Assembly (NCBI GenBank): GCA_004297495.1
Contig: SCTL01000303.1
Span: 1-8,435 of the forward strand
DNA from: Verrucomicrobiota bacterium
GTDB taxonomy: Bacteria; Verrucomicrobiota; Verrucomicrobiia; Limisphaerales; JADLHS01
Length of the DNA: 8,435 nt
Reading direction: 5' to 3'
Shown here: positions 6,422-8,435 of the stretch, in pieces
How the letters are laid out: each line of letters starts with the position of its first letter
How positions within the stretch are numbered: the first letter of the stretch is position 1
Made by a program: the position numbers and the translations under genes
Notes under the pieces: generated by a model
The model's input: the letters and a program-made list of their open reading frames with translations, nothing else
Told to the model about the DNA's origin: nothing
Database searches by the model: none

Positions 6422-7696
6422 TCAATCCGCCTTTGCCGCGGACTTCGCCGGCGAAACCTTTTGCCGCAGCATTTCAATCCGCTTCTCCAGCGCCTCGCGG
6501 GTTTCACGCATACAATTCTTGCAATACGAGAGGTAGGGATAACGGTCGCGCGCCATCTCCGCGTAAGACAGCGCCCGCGCGAAATCCTGTCCGGCCTCGT
6601 AGCATTCCGACATGCGCAGCGCGGTGCGATGCCGGTAGTTCTTGTAGTCATCGCTCTTCTCGGTGTCTATCAACTGGTCGTTCACTTTGCTGTCGAAGAT
6701 TTTTTGGTATTCCGCGAGGGCTTCGGTGTACTTGCCCTGCTTGTGGAGGATCAAGCCCACGGCGTATTGCGCATCGCCATAAGAGCCGGAGTTGGGAAAT
6801 TGCGTGCAAACTTTTTGGAGCAGCGACAGCGCGCGCGCGTAATCGCCGGCGTTGTAGAAACGCAGCCCGCGTTCGAGCAGGACATTCGCGCAAGCTTCGG
6901 CGTCGGAAGGAAAATCGCGCATCAGCTTGTCCTCCCAGGCGTCGCGCCCGTCCTCATCATTCAAGCGGGCGAGGCAACGAATAATCTCCTCTTGCACGGC
7001 CACGGCTTCGCGCGCGTCGCGGGCGTGCGGCAGCACGCGATATAATTCCGTCACGGCGCCGAGTGGATCGGCTTTTTCCTCCAGCCCGCGCAAATAATGT
7101 TGCTGCACGAGCCGCAACGAATACGTGGCGTTGGTCAGATTCGCCGCCCGCTGCTCCGCGAGCCTGGCCTGGTCCTGATAATTTTGCCGGAAATTCTCCA
7201 CCATTTCCCCGGCCAGCCGGCGTTTGTATTCCGCGAGCGCGGCGCTGAGATTGCCGGATTCAAACAATCGCCACGCGTAGGTGGAATCGTCCTCGAGTTC
7301 GTCGGCCGGCATTGAGGCGGATTGCAACCGCAACGCGGCGTCATAGGAGTGAAGCTGCGCGCACCACTTGATGCGGGTTCTCAGCTCACCAGCGCCCACG
7401 GAATTTGTTCCAACCGCACTCGCTGCTGCGATCTTCGCCGCGATCTGCGCGGCCATCGCGGCGAACGGCGACGGCAAATTCGTGGAGGCCGCGGCCAGTT
7501 CACGCCGGGCATCGGTCAACTTGTTTTCGCCGACGAGTGCGCCGGCGTGACGAAAAGTATTTAGCGCGACAAGCCAGTTGGTGAGCGCGGTGGTTTGCGG
7601 AGGGCGGTTTTCACCGGCAGCCACGGCGGCAAGCAGCGAACCGAGGACAACCAGTATGATTCCGAAAAAAATTCCATGACGCGGCGCGATTCGCAT
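6422..7696 (-). CDS. Secreted or periplasmic tetratricopeptide-repeat protein
   Basis: I place the start at the ATG at 7696 (424 residues) because it puts a signal peptide at the N-terminus: a basic MRIAPRHG, a hydrophobic core (about 9-24) and an AVAA-type cleavage region near 24-27. A longer version beginning at 7927 would run into the divergent transporter gene and bury that signal. The middle is helical and alanine-rich. TPR units are clearest at about 266-300 (GLRFYNAGDYARALSLLQKV), 305-338 (AQYAVGLILHKQGKYTEALA) and 357-390 (ALRMSECYEAGQDFARALSY). The tail has a CKNC motif (392-395) followed by a charged helix and lysine/alanine end. TPRs bind partner proteins; the partner is unknown. 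The repeats resemble the YbgF/BamD style of envelope TPR protein, but no specific family is assigned. Confidence 0.82.
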   Translation of the reverse strand: MRIAPRHGIFFGIILVVLGSLLAAVAAGENRPPQTTALTNWLVALNTFRHAGALVGENKLTDARRELAAASTNLPSPFAAMAAQIAAKIAAASAVGTNSVGAGELRTRIKWCAQLHSYDAALRLQSASMPADELEDDSTYAWRLFESGNLSAALAEYKRRLAGEMVENFRQNYQDQARLAEQRAANLTNATYSLRLVQQHYLRGLEEKADPLGAVTELYRVLPHARDAREAVAVQEEIIRCLARLNDEDGRDAWEDKLMRDFPSDAEACANVLLERGLRFYNAGDYARALSLLQKVCTQFPNSGSYGDAQYAVGLILHKQGKYTEALAEYQKIFDSKVNDQLIDTEKSDDYKNYRHRTALRMSECYEAGQDFARALSYAEMARDRYPYLSYCKNCMRETREALEKRIEMLRQKVSPAKSAAKAD

Positions 7697-7918
7697 GGCG
7701 GCATGTTGAATTCCGGTTCGAGGTTTCGCAAGCGGCAACCGATCTGCGCGGGCCTCCCCAAAACGGCGCGCGGCCATCCTTGCCACAGCGGGGTCGAACA
7801 CATACCGGCTCTGAAACGCCCGCAGCCCCTGATCTGGCGGAGTGCTGCGGCCCAGAGTGCCGCGCGCCGATTCCAGAGTGGCGCACGTTACGGAAATCTG
7901 AAATAGTCCGGCAAACCT
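7697..7918. other. Divergent control region between the TPR gene and the POT transporter
   Basis: These 222 bases separate two genes that point away from each other, so promoters for both should lie here. Three GAGTG copies are seen at 7840-7844, 7855-7859 and 7876-7880. The last two sit inside an exact CCAGAGTG direct repeat with starts 21 bases apart. AAATAGT at 7901-7907 could be a weak -10 for the transporter. I see no clear -35, no Shine-Dalgarno, and no RNA gene. Confidence 0.4.
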
Positions 7919-8435
7919 ATGGCGCAATCAGAATACCTCACCGCCCCGTTGAAGACCGACAAGATGCCGCCGGGCGTGCCGTTCATCGTCGGGAACGAAG
8001 CCGCCGAACGCTTCAGCTATTACGGGATGAATTCCATCCTCGTGATCTTCATGACCAAATACATGCTGACCGCGCAAGGCCAGCCTGATCACATGAGCGA
8101 CGTACAGGCGGAGGCGTGGTATCACACATTCGTTTCCTGCGTCTATTTTCTGCCCCTGCTCGGGGCGTTTCTCGCCGACGCGGTGCTCGGCAAGTATCGG
8201 ACGATCTTTTATCTCTCGATCGTTTATTGCTGCGGCCACTTCGCGCTCGCGCTCAACGACACGAGGGCCGGACTGGTGCTCGGGCTGGGGCTGATCGCGC
8301 TGGGCGCGGGGGGAATCAAGCCGTGCGTGAGCGCCAACGTGGGCGATCAGTTCGGCGCGAGCAATCAGCACCTGCTGACGCGCGTGTATAGCTGGTTTTA
8401 TTTCTCGATCAACTTCGGCTCGGCTTTCTCGACGT
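7919..8435 (+). CDS. POT/PTR-family proton-dependent peptide transporter, N-terminal part (3' end outside window)
   Basis: An ATG at 7919 opens a frame that is still open at the right edge, giving 172 residues. POT transporters are inner-membrane major-facilitator proteins that import di- and tripeptides with protons. The family signature EAAERFSYYG (27-36) is present, with E27, E30 and R31 forming the ExxER motif of helix 1. Helices are apparent at about 19-48, 70-90, 95-112 and 117-136. GAGGIKPCVSANVGDQF (129-145) matches the second conserved segment, and WFYFSINFGSAF (159-170) is the third PTR signature. The GIKP-DQF form is like that of eukaryotic PepT and Shewanella PepT-So more than E. 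coli DtpA. The C-terminal eight or so helices are not visible. The start is supported because the ExxER motif lies at the usual distance from the N-terminus. No Shine-Dalgarno is seen. Confidence 0.92.
   Translation, partial: MAQSEYLTAPLKTDKMPPGVPFIVGNEAAERFSYYGMNSILVIFMTKYMLTAQGQPDHMSDVQAEAWYHTFVSCVYFLPLLGAFLADAVLGKYRTIFYLSIVYCCGHFALALNDTRAGLVLGLGLIALGAGGIKPCVSANVGDQFGASNQHLLTRVYSWFYFSINFGSAFST

Noticed and set aside
7715..7723. GGTTCGAGG resembling a tRNA T-loop
   Set aside because: No acceptor, D or anticodon arms can be built around it.
7697..7927. N-terminal extension of the TPR protein to an ATG at 7927
   Set aside because: It would overlap the transporter start, has no family-like sequence, and would bury a good signal peptide.

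Overview
The window is GC-rich bacterial chromosome with tightly packed housekeeping and envelope genes. Three things suggest a member of the Verrucomicrobiota, perhaps near Pedosphaera/Limisphaerales: the style of the AsmA-like protein, the anchored NlpC/P60-like protein, and the intergenic palindromic repeats. This placement rests on general resemblance, not on a marker gene. There is no rRNA, tRNA, CRISPR array, transposase or phage gene that I can see.

Layout from left to right. (1) The C-terminal two thirds or so of a large AsmA-like envelope protein, plus strand, cut by the left edge. (2) Facing it tail to tail with one base between the stop codons, a minus-strand membrane-anchored protein with a C-terminal Cys/His domain resembling NlpC/P60. 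(3) Divergent from that, a DusB-type tRNA-dihydrouridine synthase. (4) A convergent gap almost filled by a long imperfect inverted repeat. (5) Three minus-strand genes, in transcription order: a secreted TPR protein, a stand-alone phosphopantothenate-cysteine ligase domain (CoaB-like), and UDP-glucose 4-epimerase (GalE). A REP-like clustered palindrome lies between the first two. (6) At the right edge and divergent from the TPR gene, the start of a POT-family peptide/H+ symporter that runs out of the window.

The genes do not form one pathway. They cover envelope assembly (AsmA-like, NlpC/P60-like, TPR), sugar-nucleotide supply for surface glycans (GalE), coenzyme A synthesis, tRNA modification and peptide uptake. 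I do not see a convincing new multi-gene system. The points most worth following are the inverted-repeat element between dusB and galE, the nearly identical -10-like/ATG modules of dusB and galE (possible leaderless mRNAs), the uncharacterised NlpC/P60-like protein, and the separate CoaB.
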